Source: Gammaproteobacteria bacterium (lineage in GTDB: Bacteria > Pseudomonadota > Gammaproteobacteria > Burkholderiales > Rhodocyclaceae). From it: a stretch of 64,000 nt of DNA. Below the pieces are notes generated by a model. It worked only from the letters and a program-made list of their open reading frames with translations. It ran no database searches and had not been told where the DNA came from. The stretch covers positions 124,001-188,000 of the forward strand of contig JAHJVE010000021.1 in assembly GCA_018828385.1 (NCBI GenBank), in the 5' to 3' direction. Positions 49,957 through 61,734 of the stretch are shown piece by piece. Made by a program: the position numbers and the translations under genes. How positions within the stretch are numbered: position 1 is the first letter of the stretch; each line of letters begins with the position of its first letter.

Positions 49957-50691
49957 TCAGAGCTTGAAGTGCTCGCCGAGATAAACCTTTCGTACGCTTT
50001 CATTATCGACGATTTCGTCCGGACGTCCAGCCGCCAGAACATTTCCGGCGTTGATAATGTAAGCATGGTCGCAAATTCCCAGCGTCTCGCGGACGTTGTG
50101 GTCGGTAATCAGGACGCCGATTCCGCGTTCCTTGAGGAAGCGGATGATTTTCTGGATTTCGAGCACGGCGATTGGATCGACACCAGCAAACGGCTCATCG
50201 AGCAGAATGAACCGTGGGTTGGTAGCCAAGGCACGGGCGATTTCGACCCGGCGCCGCTCGCCACCGGAGAGGGCCGCTGCATTGACATGGCGAACATGGC
50301 TGACGTGCAGCTCGGCCAACAGGCCCTCGAGGCGATCATTGAGTTCGGCGGCCGGCAAATTGAGCAGTTCGAGGATCGCCCTGATGTTTTCCTCGACATT
50401 GAGCTTGCGGAACACCGAGGCTTCCTGCGGCAGGTAGGAAAGGCCCAGCCTCGCCCGGCTGTGCATCGGCAGATGGGTCAGCCGGCTATCGTCGATATAG
50501 ACCTCGCCGCCATCGGCGGCGACCAGCCCGACGATCATGTAGAAGCAGGTCGTCTTGCCGGCACCATTCGGGCCGAGCAGGCCGACGACCTCACCTGATT
50601 TGACCTCGAAGGAGACATCCTCGACGACAGTGCGCGCCTTGTAACGCTTCTTGAGATTCAGGGCCGAGAGCTTGGCCGCCGGCATGGTCAT
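49957..50691 (-). CDS. lptB: LPS export ABC transporter ATPase LptB
   Basis: LptB powers extraction of lipopolysaccharide from the inner membrane with LptFG. The 244-residue protein has Walker [10 protein letters not shown] (40-48), the signature LSGGERRR and the Walker B region [10 protein letters not shown] placed the start at the ATG at 50691, which overlaps the recX stop as ATGA; a longer frame into recX is outside the family. Unusually, lptC and lptA, normally just upstream, are absent. recX occupies that position. Confidence 0.95.
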   Translation of the reverse strand: MTMPAAKLSALNLKKRYKARTVVEDVSFEVKSGEVVGLLGPNGAGKTTCFYMIVGLVAADGGEVYIDDSRLTHLPMHSRARLGLSYLPQEASVFRKLNVEENIRAILELLNLPAAELNDRLEGLLAELHVSHVRHVNAAALSGGERRRVEIARALATNPRFILLDEPFAGVDPIAVLEIQKIIRFLKERGIGVLITDHNVRETLGICDHAYIINAGNVLAAGRPDEIVDNESVRKVYLGEHFKL

Positions 50692-51111
50692 TCGTCTACT
50701 CCCTGCATGGCCCGCCGAATGGCGTCGCCGGAAAAGCCGCGATATTGCAGGAAACGGATCTGTTTGGCACGTTCTTCGGCTGATTCCGGCGGTCGACCGA
50801 ACTTTTTGCCCCAAATTGCCCGGCAACGCTCGGTCTCGTTTCCGGCTTCGGGCAGGGCACTGGCAATGTCGTCATCGCCGACGCCTTTTTGCCGCAGTTC
50901 TTGCTTCAAACGGGCATTGCCGTATCGGCCGGCCCGCGCCACGACGCGCTGTGTCGCGTAGCGCTGATCGGAAAGCAGGCGCTCACTTTGCAGCGTGTCG
51001 AGCACACTTTCCAACTCGTCGGCCGAGTCGGCATGCGGTGCGAGCTTGGCCAGCAGCTCGGCCCGGCAGTAATCACGCCGGGTGAGCAATTGGAGGGCTC
51101 GCACGCGCAGT

Positions 51112-51119
<8 letters not shown>
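50688..51119 (-). CDS. recX: Recombination regulatory protein RecX
   Basis: RecX inhibits RecA filament extension and ATPase. The 143-residue helical protein has the family patterns [28 protein letters not shown] and [16 protein letters not shown]. Its GTG/ATG-region start overlaps the recA end by eight bases and its stop overlaps lptB by four, so recA, recX and lptB appear translationally linked. Confidence 0.93.
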
Positions 51120-52140
<1,021 letters not shown>

Positions 52141-52165
52141 GGTATTACCTCGGAAATTTGAGCGG

Positions 52166-52174
52166 ATTATGGCA
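52166..52174 (-). promoter_or_regulatory. Probable extended -10 of recA
   Basis: Minus strand TGC followed by CATAAT (CATAAT at 52166-52171), 26 bases before the recA ATG. No good -35 is visible, as expected for an extended -10. Confidence 0.45.
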
Positions 52175-52215
52175 CAGGGGCCAAAGATGGAATAGAAATT
52201 GCTGAGCTTGATCGA

Positions 52216-52231
52216 CTGGCTGATTTTTCAG
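52216..52231. promoter_or_regulatory. Possible LexA box of recA
   Basis: CTGGCTGATTTTTCAG fits CTG-N10-CAG but has little inner symmetry. It lies 76 bases before the recA start. Could be a weak SOS box or coincidence. Confidence 0.35.
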
Positions 52232-52315
52232 ATATGCATTCGTCAGACGTCAATTTCAGTGATCCTGCGGAAGGAGCAGGGTATATTCCCAGCCCGTCCC
52301 GCTTCAACATTAATA

Positions 52316-52331
52316 CTGTGTATAAACACAG
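52316..52331. promoter_or_regulatory. Strong LexA (SOS) box
   Basis: CTGTGTATAAACACAG is a near-perfect CTG-N10-CAG palindrome, and the symmetry extends to the flanking TA on both sides (TACTG ... CAGTA). It ends 10 bases before the ATG of the small membrane protein at 52342 and is 176 bases from recA, so the small gene is its most direct target. Confidence 0.85.
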
Positions 52332-52341
52332 TACATTTACC

Positions 52342-52578
52342 ATGACTGCTTGGCAAGAAAATTCTGCATTCAAATCAAGGCTCGGCAAACTGCTGCTGGG
52401 CGCTGCGCTGGTTGCCCTGACTGGCTACGGCTGGGCAAAGCCGGCAGCGTGGTACTGGTGGGCGAGCCGGGCTACCGATCACCGTGTCTGCGCTCAAACC
52501 TCTCCCGGCGGCGGCTGGTTTCGCGAGTCCGTTGCATTCAAGGACAGCGCCTGCAGCATTCGGGTCAGGTCATTTTGA
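52342..52578 (+). CDS. Small membrane protein under an SOS box (unknown)
   Basis: A 78-residue protein. Residues about 14-32 (RLGKLLLGAALVALTGYGWA) form one membrane helix or uncleaved signal. The rest is a Trp-rich and then basic domain with two cysteines (RVCAQTS, DSACSIRV), which may be periplasmic. No family is recognised. The ATG at 52342 lies just after a LexA box and no ribosome site is visible. The stop TGA overlaps the rluA TTG start, so rluA may be coupled. By analogy with SOS-induced membrane inhibitors of division such as Caulobacter SidA, it could act on the divisome; this is inference only. Confidence 0.62.
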   Translation: MTAWQENSAFKSRLGKLLLGAALVALTGYGWAKPAAWYWWASRATDHRVCAQTSPGGGWFRESVAFKDSACSIRVRSF

Positions 52579-53228
52579 CCGCCTACGTCCCGCCGCCCGA
52601 TAACGGCCTGCCGGTCATTTTTGCCGATGATTCGATCATCGTCGTGGACAAGCCGGCCGGGCTGCTCTCGGTGCCGGGGCGCGGCGAAGGCATGGACGAT
52701 TGCCTGGCGGCGCGCGTCCAGGCGCGATTTCCCGATGCGCTGACGGTACATCGGCTCGACATGTCGACCTCCGGCCTGCTGGTTCTGGCGCGGGGCGCCG
52801 AGATGCACCGGTTGCTGTCGCGTTTTTTCCGCGAGCGTCAGATCGACAAGCGTTACCTTGCCGTCGTCCATGGACTGATGGGCGAGGATAGGGGCGAGGT
52901 TGAGCTGCCGCTCATCTGCGACTGGCCGAACCGGCCGCGGCAGAAGGTCGATTTCGAGATCGGCAAGCCGTCGCTGACCCGGTTTCGTGTCGTCAGCCGC
53001 GATCCGGAGGCCAATACGACACGCGTCGAACTCGAGCCGGTGACTGGCCGCTCGCACCAGTTACGCGTCCACATGGCTTCGCTCGGCCACCCGATTCTCG
53101 GTGACGATCTCTATGGCGGCGAAGCGACCGCGCTGGCCGATCGACTGCTGCTGCACGCCATGGATTTGGGCCTTTTTCACCCGTCGACCGTAGCCGCGTT
53201 GCAATTTCATTCCGACGCCCCGTTCTGA
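52575..53228 (+). CDS. rluA: Pseudouridine synthase RluA (23S rRNA U746 / tRNA U32)
   Basis: The 217-residue protein aligns closely with E. coli RluA (219): VDKPAGLLSVPGR, the catalytic Asp in HRLDMSTSG, LPLICDWPNRPRQKV and PVTGRSHQLRVHM. I chose the TTG at 52575; it overlaps the stop of the SOS-box small gene and gives the family length. Longer frames upstream overlap that gene in another frame. If transcription comes from the upstream promoter, rluA would be partly SOS controlled. Confidence 0.92.
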   Translation: MTAYVPPPDNGLPVIFADDSIIVVDKPAGLLSVPGRGEGMDDCLAARVQARFPDALTVHRLDMSTSGLLVLARGAEMHRLLSRFFRERQIDKRYLAVVHGLMGEDRGEVELPLICDWPNRPRQKVDFEIGKPSLTRFRVVSRDPEANTTRVELEPVTGRSHQLRVHMASLGHPILGDDLYGGEATALADRLLLHAMDLGLFHPSTVAALQFHSDAPF

Positions 53229-53299
53229 CGTCGCGAAAGCGCGCAACAACCTTATAATTTCCGCGTTTTCAACCTCTTGGCCCGCTCGTCGTCGCGCCC

Positions 53300-54799
53300 A
53301 TGCTGCTCTGGTTCGTCATCCTCTACCTGCTCGTCTCGGTTGGCATCGGCCTCTTCGCCGCAACGCGCGTCCATAACGCCAAGGACTTTGCGGTAGCCGG
53401 GCGTTCGCTGCCATTTCCGGTGGTCATGGCGACGGTCTTCGCCACCTGGTTCGGTGCCGAATCGATATTCGGCATTTCCTCGACCTTCCTCAAGGACGGC
53501 CTGGGCGGCATCGTCGCCGATCCTTTCGGCTCGTCGATTTGCCTGATCCTGGCCGGCATCCTGTTTTCGCGCTACCTCTACAAGCTCAACATCATCACGC
53601 TGGGCGACTTTTACCGGCTGCGCTACAACCGCACAGTCGAAATCCTAACCACCCTGTGCATCGTGGTCTCCTATCTCGGTTGGGTCGCCGCCCAGACGAA
53701 GGCTCTCGGACTGCTCTTCTCCGTGGTTTCCGACGGTGCCATCAGCGAGGCCGCCGGCATGTGCCTCGGCACCGCGCTGGTCCTGACCTACACGATTTTT
53801 GGCGGCATGCTGTCAGTCGCCATACTCGACTTCGTCCAGATGATCGTCATGCTCGGCGGCCTGCTGCTCATTGCCTTCCTCGTCGCCGGCAAAGTCGACG
53901 GTGGTGCCGGCGCGGTCATCAGTCATGCAGCCGGGGCCGGAAAGTTCACTTTTTTCCCCGATGGCGATCCGTGGCTTTGGCTCACCTTTGTCGGCTCGGC
54001 CGTCACCATGATGTTCGGCTCCATACCGCAGCAAGACGTTTTCCAGCGCGTCACCTCGGCCAAGACCCAGCGCATCGCGCTCTGGGGGTCGGTCACCGGC
54101 GCCTCGCTGTATTTCGTCTTCACCTTCGTCCCGATCTTCATTGCCTATGCCGCAACGCTGGTCGATCCGGCCCGCTTCGGCGGGATGGTCGATCAACAAG
54201 CCGAGCAGATCATTCCGACTCTGGTCAGTCAGCAGATGCCGCTGATTGCCCAGGTCTTGTTTTACGGTGCGGTGCTTTCGGCCATCATGAGCACCTCGTC
54301 AGCAACCTTGCTGGCGCCGTCGGTCACCTTTTCCGAAAACATCATCCGCGGCCTCATGCCATCGATGGGTGATCGTCAGTTTCTTTTCGTCATGCGCTGC
54401 GTCCTATTCATTTTTGCGCTTCTTGTGCTGACTTTTGCGCTGAACTCCACATCGACTATCTTCCAGATGGTCGAAGGGGCCTACAAAATCACCCTGGCCG
54501 GCGCCTTTGCGCCGCTGGTCGGCGGCATCCTCTGGCGCCGCGCCACGACACAAGGCGCGCTGTGCTCAATCTTCGGCGGCGTCGTCTCGTGGCTGCTGGT
54601 CGAACTGCTGATCGGTCAGACCAGTCTCGTTCCGCCCCAACTGATCGGGCTGGCCGTCAGCATCCTCGGCATGATCGCCGGTTCCCTGCTGCCGCAATGG
54701 GTTGGCCATCCACTGCCACACGAAGACATCCATGCCGCTCTGCACCATCGCGCCGCGGCGGAAACCCACCACGCCACGGAACATCCGCATCACCACTGA
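53300..54799 (+). CDS. Sodium:solute symporter family protein
   Basis: A 499-residue inner-membrane transporter with about 13 helices and the SSS patterns DFAVAGRSLPFPVVMATVFATWFGAES, TLGDFYRLRYNR and SAIMSTSSATLLAPS. The substrate is not predictable. The last 30 residues form a His-rich tail (HEDIHAALHHRAAAETHHATEHPHHH) that may bind metal. TATAAT (53253-53258) is a candidate -10, without a good -35. Confidence 0.9.
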   Translation: MLLWFVILYLLVSVGIGLFAATRVHNAKDFAVAGRSLPFPVVMATVFATWFGAESIFGISSTFLKDGLGGIVADPFGSSICLILAGILFSRYLYKLNIITLGDFYRLRYNRTVEILTTLCIVVSYLGWVAAQTKALGLLFSVVSDGAISEAAGMCLGTALVLTYTIFGGMLSVAILDFVQMIVMLGGLLLIAFLVAGKVDGGAGAVISHAAGAGKFTFFPDGDPWLWLTFVGSAVTMMFGSIPQQDVFQRVTSAKTQRIALWGSVTGASLYFVFTFVPIFIAYAATLVDPARFGGMVDQQAEQIIPTLVSQQMPLIAQVLFYGAVLSAIMSTSSATLLAPSVTFSENIIRGLMPSMGDRQFLFVMRCVLFIFALLVLTFALNSTSTIFQMVEGAYKITLAGAFAPLVGGILWRRATTQGALCSIFGGVVSWLLVELLIGQTSLVPPQLIGLAVSILGMIAGSLLPQWVGHPLPHEDIHAALHHRAAAETHHATEHPHHH

Positions 54800-55472
54800 G
54801 CCCCAACCAGGCGACGGGCGCGTCGGATTTGCCTGACACTGTGACGAGGCGGCGGCCGAAAGAGCCATGCACCGCCATCATTGTTACGACACATAAGGGC
54901 TGACGGGCTGGCCAATCGCCCCTAAAATCAGGTCATGCCCCATCCCGGCCGTGGCCCCATCCTGCTTTCCCGCTACCTCGCCCTCGCCTGGGCAGGGCTG
55001 GTCATCTATGCCAGCCTGCATCCGTTTGCCGGCTGGCGCGACACCGGCGTCTCGCCGATTGCCTTCCTCGAAGGCGGCTGGCCGCGCTACTGGACGGTCT
55101 TCGATCTGGTTGCCAATGTCGCGGTCTACCTGCCTCTGGGCTTCTTTTTGACGCTGGCGCTGAGCAGTCTGCCCTGGCGTTTCTCCGCCCCGATCCTCGC
55201 CGTGCTGCTTACCGGCGGCGTCAGTTTTGGCCTGGAAACCGCGCAGACCTGGCTGCCGTCGCGCGTGCCCTCCAATCTCGACCTGGTCTGCAACACGTTG
55301 GGCGGGCTGTTCGGCGCGCTCTGGGCGCAACAGGTCGGGCCACGCGTCTTCGCCCGGCTGGCCGCGCTGGAACATCGGCTGATCGCCCCCATCCCGCACG
55401 CCGAACTTGGCCTGACGCTGCTCGGATTGTGGCTATTCGTGCCACTCTCGCCGGAAACTCTGCTCTTCGGGG

Positions 55473-55506
55473 CCGGCGATTTGCGGCAAATTTTCGGGTT
55501 GACCGG
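55473..55506 (-). repeat. Diverged copy of the 34-bp element inside the VanZ gene
   Basis: On the minus strand: CCGGTCAACCCG, AAAATT, TGCCG, CAAATCGCCGG. The core and first tract are good, the distal third has drifted. It encodes part of GDLRQIFGLTG in the VanZ protein. Confidence 0.5.
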
Positions 55507-55941
55507 TGCACTCCCGTTCGCCGCCGAGAGTTTCGTCATGATCGAGGCCACCATCACGGCCTTCAATGTCGTGGCGGTGGGCCTCATCGTCCGCATGCTG
55601 TGCGCCCGACTGCTTTTCGCCTATCTCATCGTGCCGCTCTTTCTGCTCCTCAGCCTGGTCGTCGCCACGCTCGCCGCAGCCGTTCTGGTCAGCCCGGCCG
55701 ATGCGCTGGCCTGGCTGACGCCGGGGGCTCGGCTCGGACTTATTTTTGGCGGCGCCATCCTCGCCGTGACCATCGCCCTGCCGGCAACGCCGCGCCTGAT
55801 CATCACCGCGCTGACGCTGATGGCGGGTACAGTGCTGGTTAACATGGCGCCGCCCAACCCGTATTCGGACGCCGCGCTGGCCGTCTGGCGACAGGGGCAC
55901 TTTCTCAATTTCAATGGTCTGACGCGACTGGTTGCAACGTT

Positions 55942-58659
<2,718 letters not shown>

Positions 58660-58720
58660 CCACCTTCATGTCATAATTTGCGCTTTTTCCATCCCCTCTC
58701 GCCTAGAGGTCGATTTTCCC

Positions 58721-59605
58721 ATGTCCTTGTTCTCCACCAATGCACCGCGTCTTGTCGCCGCCGGGCTCATCCTCGCCAGCAGCCTGGTCCAGGCCGCCGA
58801 TCCTGTTTACTTCCAGTTTCGCGAATTGCTGGCCGAAAAGGTAGTACGCGCCGAGCTTGACCCCAAGGTGAGGATTTATCTGGGCACTGAAGCCTCGCCG
58901 GTCATCGTCGAATCCGCTGGGCCGGATACCTACACCGGCCCGGGTATCGCCATAAGCCCGTTCGGTGGCTCGCGGCGGCACTGTGTCGAAGCGTTCGCCA
59001 ATGCCATCAGGTCCATGGTCACCGACGCCGTTGCCGGCGGTTACGACAGCATCCTCAATCTGCGCGCCATGGATGGCGACAATCCGTCTCAAGACGCCAA
59101 TGGATTCAGCTGCACGCCGGCCTACAAGGTCACGATAGTCAGCCTGCATTCCACCCTCGGGGTCACGGCAGCAGCCGCCCAGCGCGCCGCCGAGGATGAC
59201 CGGCGTTTGCTCCGCGCCCCCTATCGCGAGCCTTGGGAAGATTCGATCTACGTCGCCCTCGCCCCCATTGCCGACTCCCCCGAAGCCCTGGCCATTTTTG
59301 CCGGCAAGGTCAAGGGCTACTGGGGCGTGGACGCCCCGAATTACCGGCTGCGCGGCATTCCGGAAGACTACGCCGGCTCCGCTCCCTTGAACCGCCAGGA
59401 CCTCGAGGGGTCCTGCAAGCAAGCAGTACTCAATACGCTCAAGGATATGGTCGACAACGCCGTCGAACGCGGCTTCGACTCGCTGATCCGGATTCGCAGC
59501 CGCATGTACGAACAGACCACACCCGGCATGGCCAGCGTCGAATGCGAGATCGGCAAGAAGGCCGTCTTCGTCACGCTTCAGGGAACCGTGGCCAATAGGC
59601 TCTGA
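58721..59605 (+). CDS. Hypothetical exported protein with a duplicated domain
   Basis: A 294-residue protein with a signal peptide (LVAAGLILASSLVQAA). The ATG at 58721 is chosen for it; an extended -10 (TGTCATAAT, 58669-58677) lies upstream. Two similar units are visible: RRHCVEAFANAIRSMVTDAVAGGYDSILNLRAM (about 88-120) and SCKQAVLNTLKDMVDNAVERGFDSLIRIRSRM (about 230-262). They resemble the small secreted proteins often misannotated as excinuclease subunits. Function is unknown. Confidence 0.7.
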   Translation: MSLFSTNAPRLVAAGLILASSLVQAADPVYFQFRELLAEKVVRAELDPKVRIYLGTEASPVIVESAGPDTYTGPGIAISPFGGSRRHCVEAFANAIRSMVTDAVAGGYDSILNLRAMDGDNPSQDANGFSCTPAYKVTIVSLHSTLGVTAAAAQRAAEDDRRLLRAPYREPWEDSIYVALAPIADSPEALAIFAGKVKGYWGVDAPNYRLRGIPEDYAGSAPLNRQDLEGSCKQAVLNTLKDMVDNAVERGFDSLIRIRSRMYEQTTPGMASVECEIGKKAVFVTLQGTVANRL

Positions 59606-59636
59606 TTGCCCAGGGCCTGTGCCGCGAGTGACTGCT

Positions 59637-59670
59637 ACGGTCAACCGGAAAAAACAGCCAATTTTGAAAT
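59637..59670 (+). repeat. 34-bp dispersed element
   Basis: ACGGTCAACCGG, AAAAAA, CAGCC, AATTTTGAAAT. It lies 31 bases after the preceding stop and 11 bases before the parS-like palindrome. Confidence 0.88.
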
Positions 59671-59681
59671 CTCGTCATCGC

Positions 59682-59695
59682 GTTCCACGTGAAAC
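59682..59695. promoter_or_regulatory. parS-like palindrome
   Basis: GTTCCACGTGAAAC differs from the common ParB site GTTTCACGTGAAAC at one position and is palindromic except for that pair. It is the only such site seen in the window and lies about 53 kb from parB. It also covers the -35 region of the ferredoxin promoter, so a local operator role is an alternative. Confidence 0.5.
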
Positions 59696-59704
59696 CGCCT
59701 CGCC

Positions 59705-59710
59705 TATAAT
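59705..59710 (+). promoter_or_regulatory. -10 box of the ferredoxin operon
   Basis: A perfect TATAAT lies 24 bases before the ATG at 59735, with an AGGAG ribosome site in between. The -35 region (TTCCAC, 59683-59688, 16-bp spacing) lies in the parS-like palindrome. Confidence 0.6.
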
Positions 59711-59734
59711 GCGAGGTCTGCACAGGAGCCCCGC

Positions 59735-60043
59735 ATGAGCTATTTCAAACACCACGTTTTTGTCTGCACCAACCAGCGCGAAGGCGGCGAGCAATGCTGC
59801 AACAACCTTGGCGGCTCAGACATGTTCGCCTACGCCAAGGACCGCATCGGCGCCCTCAAGCAAAACGGCGCCGGCGCCATCCGCATCAACAAGGCCGGCT
59901 GCCTCGGCCGCTGCGATGTCGGCCCGGTCATGGTCGTGTACCCGGAAGAAACCTGGTATTCGTTCATCGACAAGGACGACGTCGAGGAAATCATCCAGTC
60001 CCACCTGATCGGCGGCCAGATCGTCGACCGTCTGAAGATCTGA
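59735..60043 (+). CDS. Thioredoxin-like [2Fe-2S] ferredoxin
   Basis: A 102-residue ferredoxin of the thioredoxin-like group. Likely cluster ligands are Cys11, Cys21 or Cys22, Cys56 and Cys60 (CTNQREGGEQCC and AGCLGRC). It begins FKHHVFVCTNQ, as usual. It probably carries electrons to an unidentified partner. An alpha/beta hydrolase follows after four bases and an ABC ATPase after that, forming a three-gene operon. Confidence 0.92.
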   Translation: MSYFKHHVFVCTNQREGGEQCCNNLGGSDMFAYAKDRIGALKQNGAGAIRINKAGCLGRCDVGPVMVVYPEETWYSFIDKDDVEEIIQSHLIGGQIVDRLKI

Positions 60044-60047
60044 GCCC

Positions 60048-60686
60048 ATGCGCGTCGTCGAAGAGAAGATCCTCGTCGATGGCCCGGTCGGCAAGATCGA
60101 GGTCATCATGGAACGCCCGGATGCGCCGAAGGGCATCGCATTGATCGCCCATCCGCACCCGATTGGCGGCGGCGCCAACACCAACAAGGTCGCCTACACG
60201 CTGGCCCGCACCTTCGTCGCGCTCGGCTACGCCGCCTTCCGCCCGAATTTCCGCGGCGTCGGCGGTACCGAAGGCGTTCATGACGAAGGCGTCGGCGAAA
60301 CCGACGACCTGCTCGCCGTGCTTGAAGACGCCAAGTGCCGCTGCGGCAACCTGCCCGTCGCGCTGGCCGGCTTCTCCTTCGGCGCCTATTGCCAGACCCG
60401 CGTCGCCAAGCGCCTGAGCGAAGCCAGCCACCCGGCCCAGCGCCTCGTCCTGGTCGGCACCGCCGCCGGCTTCATCGAAGGCACCCGCCAATACGACACC
60501 GAAGCCGTGCCGCACGACACCATCGTCATCCACGGCTCGGCCGACGACACCGTGCCGCTCGGCAACGTCCTCGACTGGGCGCAACCGCTCGACCTGCCGG
60601 TCGTCGTCGTGCCCGGCGCCGATCACTTCTTCCACCGTCGCCTGCATCTGATCCGCGACATCGTGACGCGCGCATGGCGGCACTAG
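60048..60686 (+). CDS. Alpha/beta hydrolase (dienelactone-hydrolase-like)
   Basis: A 212-residue hydrolase with HPHPIGGG (oxyanion loop), the nucleophile Ser in AGFSFGAY, Asp in GSADDTVPL and His in GADHFFHRR. This pattern is typical of the proteobacterial family often found near the ferredoxin gene. Substrate unknown. Its end overlaps the ABC ATPase start by 13 bases. Confidence 0.88.
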   Translation: MRVVEEKILVDGPVGKIEVIMERPDAPKGIALIAHPHPIGGGANTNKVAYTLARTFVALGYAAFRPNFRGVGGTEGVHDEGVGETDDLLAVLEDAKCRCGNLPVALAGFSFGAYCQTRVAKRLSEASHPAQRLVLVGTAAGFIEGTRQYDTEAVPHDTIVIHGSADDTVPLGNVLDWAQPLDLPVVVVPGADHFFHRRLHLIRDIVTRAWRH

Positions 60687-61591
60687 ACGCCAGCAATCTG
60701 CGCAAGACCTACGGCGACAGCGAAGTCGTCGCCGGTCTGTCGTTCGCCGTCGAACCCGGCACCTGCTTCGGCCTGCTCGGCCCGAACGGCGCCGGCAAGA
60801 CGACGACGCTGCGCCTCTGCCTCGGCCTGACCGCGCCGGACAGCGGCGACATCACGCTCAACGGCCACGCCATTCCCGACGACGCGCAGACGGCGCGAGC
60901 GCGCATCGGCGTCGTGCCGCAATTCGACAATCTCGACCCCGACTTCACCTGCGCCGAAAACCTGCTCGTCTTCGGCCGCTACTTCGGGATCCAGGATGCC
61001 GACATCCGCGCCAGGATCCCGCAACTGCTCGAATTCGCCGGCCTGTCGAGCAAGGCCGACGCCAAGCTGTCCACACTCTCCGGCGGCATGAAGCGCCGGC
61101 TGACGCTGGCCCGGGCGATGGTCAATGATCCCGACATCATCTTCCTCGACGAGCCAACCACCGGCCTCGACCCGCAAGCCCGCCACCTGATCTGGGAACG
61201 CCTCAAGCAGCTCAAGTCGGCCGGCAAGACGCTGATCCTGACCACCCATTTCATGGACGAAGCCGAACGCCTGTGTGACACGCTGATCGTCATCGACCAC
61301 GGCCGCAAGATCGCCGAAGGCAGCCCGCGCCAGCTCATCGCCGAACAGATCGAACCGCAAGTCGTCGAGGTTTTCGACGAATCCCACGGTCAACTGGAAA
61401 ATTTCGTCAAAAATCAAAAGCACCTCGCCGAGCGCGTCGAGACCAGCGGCGAAACCGCCTTCTTCTACTGCCGCGACCCGCACGAACTGCTGGCCCGGCT
61501 GGCCGACACCGACGGTCTGCGCTACGTGCACCGCGCCTCCAACCTCGAAGACGTCTTCATCAAGCTGACCGGCCGCGAACTGCGCGATTGA
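60674..61591 (+). CDS. ABC transporter ATPase, NodI-like
   Basis: A 305-residue ATPase with Walker [11 protein letters not shown], signature LSGGMKRRL and Walker [14 protein letters not shown]. The C-terminal 90 residues match the export (NodI/DrrA-like) group. Such ATPases normally sit next to an ABC-2 permease, but none follows in this window. The start ATG at 60674 overlaps the hydrolase. Residues about 238-249 ([12 protein letters not shown]) come from a 34-bp dispersed element located after the ATPase core. Confidence 0.9.
   Translation: MAALDASNLRKTYGDSEVVAGLSFAVEPGTCFGLLGPNGAGKTTTLRLCLGLTAPDSGDITLNGHAIPDDAQTARARIGVVPQFDNLDPDFTCAENLLVFGRYFGIQDADIRARIPQLLEFAGLSSKADAKLSTLSGGMKRRLTLARAMVNDPDIIFLDEPTTGLDPQARHLIWERLKQLKSAGKTLILTTHFMDEAERLCDTLIVIDHGRKIAEGSPRQLIAEQIEPQVVEVFDESHGQLENFVKNQKHLAERVETSGETAFFYCRDPHELLARLADTDGLRYVHRASNLEDVFIKLTGRELRD
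61386..61419 (+). repeat. 34-bp dispersed element inside the ABC ATPase gene
   Basis: ACGGTCAACTGG, AAAATT, TCGTC, AAAAATCAAAA. It is read in frame as [12 protein letters not shown], a variable region of the family. Confidence 0.8.
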
Positions 61592-61697
61592 ATCCGGGGA
61601 AACCCGGCCGGCCAGCGGAAACCAGCCGCAACCGATGCCACGCGGATAACATATTTGCGCGCCAAGCTCATGTTTTGTCTGGACATTTCGCCAAATC

Positions 61698-61706
61698 TGC
61701 TAGAAT
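61698..61706 (+). promoter_or_regulatory. Extended -10 promoter for the hypothetical gene at 61735
   Basis: TGC followed by TAGAAT. A transcript starting near 61713 would exclude the ATGs at 61705 and 61708 and favours the ATG at 61735. Confidence 0.5.
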
Positions 61707-61734
61707 GATGCAATCAGCTTGGATTGGAATCGCA

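Noticed and set aside
52234..52341. Upstream in-frame extension of the SOS-box small gene
   Set aside because: It would place the LexA box inside the coding region; the ATG at 52342 follows the box and gives a sensible membrane protein.
53158..53191. Possible element in the rluA 3' region (ends GTCGACCGT)
   Set aside because: About 21 of 34 positions match, and the amino acids are those expected for RluA.
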